Shown in pieces: positions 49,641-50,717 of a DNA stretch of 50,717 bases. The position numbers and the translations under genes are program-made. The stretch's first letter is position 1; the number at the start of each line of letters is the position of its first letter. The notes under the pieces are model-generated. The model had not been told where the DNA came from. It was given only the letters and a program-made list of their open reading frames with translations, and searched no databases. The stretch comes from Planctomycetota bacterium (GTDB taxonomy: Bacteria; Planctomycetota; Phycisphaerae; Phycisphaerales; Phycisphaeraceae), in assembly GCA_026386955.1 (NCBI GenBank), contig JAPLMQ010000098.1, positions 1 to 50,717 of the forward strand, in the 5' to 3' direction.

Positions 49641-49991
49641 ATGAGCCCCTCGAACACGCCGCCCACCAAGCTCGACCTGCAGAAAGACCGCGGGCTGAGC
49701 GTCACTTGGCACGACGGCGCGACCAGCTTCTATCCGATCGCCTATCTCCGCCGGATGTCCCCCTCGGCCGACGCGCGGGCCCTGCGCGACGAGATGTCGC
49801 GCAACCCGCTGACGGTGCTGCCCGCGTCGGGCGGTTCGTCCGGCAAGCCCCTCGCGGCGAAGGGGGCCGAGTTGGTGGGGAACTACGCGATCCGCATCCA
49901 GTTCACCGACGGGCACGACACGGGGATCTACAGTTGGGACTACCTGCACTCGATCGACCCGCAGAAGCCCGCGCCGACCAAGCCGACCTGA
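49641..49991 (+). CDS. DUF971 domain protein, 116 aa
   Basis: DUF971 proteins resemble the N-terminal domain of gamma-butyrobetaine hydroxylase. Seen here are [20 protein letters not shown], then [20 protein letters not shown] with LHSI. The LxVxWxDG opening and FxDGHxTGIYSWxYL close are diagnostic. The CPCAxC-like zinc site found in many members after YLR is replaced by [13 protein letters not shown], so metal binding is doubtful. Members often lie near Mrp/ApbC Fe-S carriers. Here the neighbours are [2Fe-2S] ferredoxins on the opposite strand. Confidence 0.75.
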   Translation: MSPSNTPPTKLDLQKDRGLSVTWHDGATSFYPIAYLRRMSPSADARALRDEMSRNPLTVLPASGGSSGKPLAAKGAELVGNYAIRIQFTDGHDTGIYSWDYLHSIDPQKPAPTKPT

Positions 49992-50083
49992 GTCGGCGGT
50001 CCGCATGGCGATCCTTATATAGACGCAGACTCAAGCCCGGCGGCTCCGCTCGACTTGATTCAAAGCCTCAAAGGTCCAAACCC

Positions 50084-50560
50084 ATGTCCGACGCCCCCCG
50101 CGAACTGCAGAACGACGACGGATTGCCGATCCTCTTCGGCGTGCCCGATCCGTTCCTGATCAGGCTCAGCGTGCAGCCGGGCGAGGTCGACGCGCAGGGG
50201 CACGTCAACAACGCGGTCTATGTGCAGTGGATGGACAAGGCCGCGTTCGCCCACTCGGCTGCGGTGGGCTACGACTGGAAGGTCTACCAGAACCTCGGAT
50301 CGAGCTTCGTCGTCCGCCGGCATGAGATCGACTACCTCGCGCCGGGCTTCGAGGGGGACCGGATCGTGGTGGCGACCTGGCCCACGCGGATGGAGAAGTT
50401 CACCGCGCTGCGGCGGCACCAGATCGTGCGCGAGAGCGACGGCAAGGTGCTGGTGAAGGCGCTGACGACCTGGGTCTACCTCGACACGAAGACCGGCCGT
50501 CCGCAGCGCATGCCCGCGGACTTGGTGACGGCCTTCCGCCCGCGCGCCGACGCGGATTGA
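50084..50560 (+). CDS. Acyl-CoA thioesterase (hotdog fold), 158 aa
   Basis: The hotdog signature VQPGEVDAQGHVNNAVYVQW includes the catalytic Asp and HVNN motif of 4-hydroxybenzoyl-CoA/YbgC-like thioesterases. MDKAAFAHSAAVGYDW, FVVRRHEIDYLAPGFEGDRI and VKALTTWVYLDTKTGRPQRM follow the expected strands. It would hydrolyse a short or aromatic acyl-CoA in the cytoplasm. ATG 50084 was chosen at the first Met before the conserved region. An AAAGG at about -12 may be a weak ribosome-binding site. Confidence 0.8.
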   Translation: MSDAPRELQNDDGLPILFGVPDPFLIRLSVQPGEVDAQGHVNNAVYVQWMDKAAFAHSAAVGYDWKVYQNLGSSFVVRRHEIDYLAPGFEGDRIVVATWPTRMEKFTALRRHQIVRESDGKVLVKALTTWVYLDTKTGRPQRMPADLVTAFRPRADAD

Positions 50561-50577
50561 GCGGCGGAGTTTCGCGT

Positions 50578-50603
50578 TCTTGTAGGGTGGGTTGAGCCAC
50601 CAC
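50578..50603 (+). repeat. Partial arm of repeat family 5
   Basis: TTCTTGTAGGGTGGGTTGAG resembles the start of the arms at 38675. No inverted partner is seen before the window ends. Confidence 0.5.
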
Positions 50604-50717
50604 TACTGTCCGGTATTCCTTGCACAGCCGCGTCCAGCCCGTTGTGGCCGGCGACGCGGGGCGTGCGGCGGGCTTGTCGACGCCGGCCCGGGCGGCCCCT
50701 TGCGCGCAGCGTCAACC

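Overview
The window comes from a high-GC bacterium, most likely a member of the Planctomycetota and probably of class Phycisphaerae. This is an inference. It rests on the strongly G/C-ending codons, several planctomycete-type small zinc-ribbon tails, a DUF4139 surface protein, large secreted proteins with Ala/Pro-rich linkers, scattered single genes in place of long operons, and many intergenic inverted repeats. No rRNA, convincing tRNA, CRISPR array, prophage or insertion-sequence transposase is visible. Housekeeping genes recognised here are trpC, nuoI, tsaD, ispG, clpS, a dciA-like gene, recR, dtd, rpoN, recX and moaC.

Layout. 1-1.7 kb: an AT-richer patch with an SMI1/KNR4-like fragment, an FGE-fold protein lacking the catalytic cysteines, and a lipoprotein. 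1.7-3.9 kb: repeat-rich DNA around a metallophosphoesterase. 3.9-10.8 kb: a 1485-residue secreted protein with a glycoside-hydrolase-like core, an NhaA-type antiporter, and a SpoIIE/RsbU-type phosphatase. 10.8-16.3 kb: a same-strand run of DegT aminotransferase, a three-gene NitT/TauT-type ABC importer and a B12-binding radical SAM enzyme. 16.5-25 kb: membrane and housekeeping genes (GT39-like, DUF309, epimerase, GNAT, YfcE-like, trpC, PhnP-like MBL, nuoI, SUFU). 25-31 kb: a Tat-exported phosphoesterase, tsaD, an S41 protease, and ispG with an unusual zinc-ribbon plus membrane-anchor tail. 31-34.6 kb: a beta-helix protein and an arsR-arsC-aquaporin arsenic operon. 34.6-41 kb: a hypothetical protein, clpS, a TMEM175 channel, a dciA-like gene, recR and DUF4139. 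41-50.7 kb: dtd, a sulfite-oxidase-like enzyme, a damaged rpoN, recX, a glycosyltransferase, moaC, PEGA, twin [2Fe-2S] ferredoxins, DUF971 and a thioesterase.

Three themes run across the window. First, nearly every larger gap carries a pair of inverted 35-67 bp repeats separated by about 65-120 bp (REPIN/MITE-like doublets). At least five unrelated sequence families are present. Second, many genes without a Shine-Dalgarno sequence have a TANAAT-like -10 box exactly six bases before ATG, so leaderless transcription appears common. Third, two genes look internally deleted: the ABC solute-binding protein in frame, and rpoN with a frameshift and loss of most of the activator-interacting region I. 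Whether these deletions are biological or assembly artefacts cannot be settled from the sequence.
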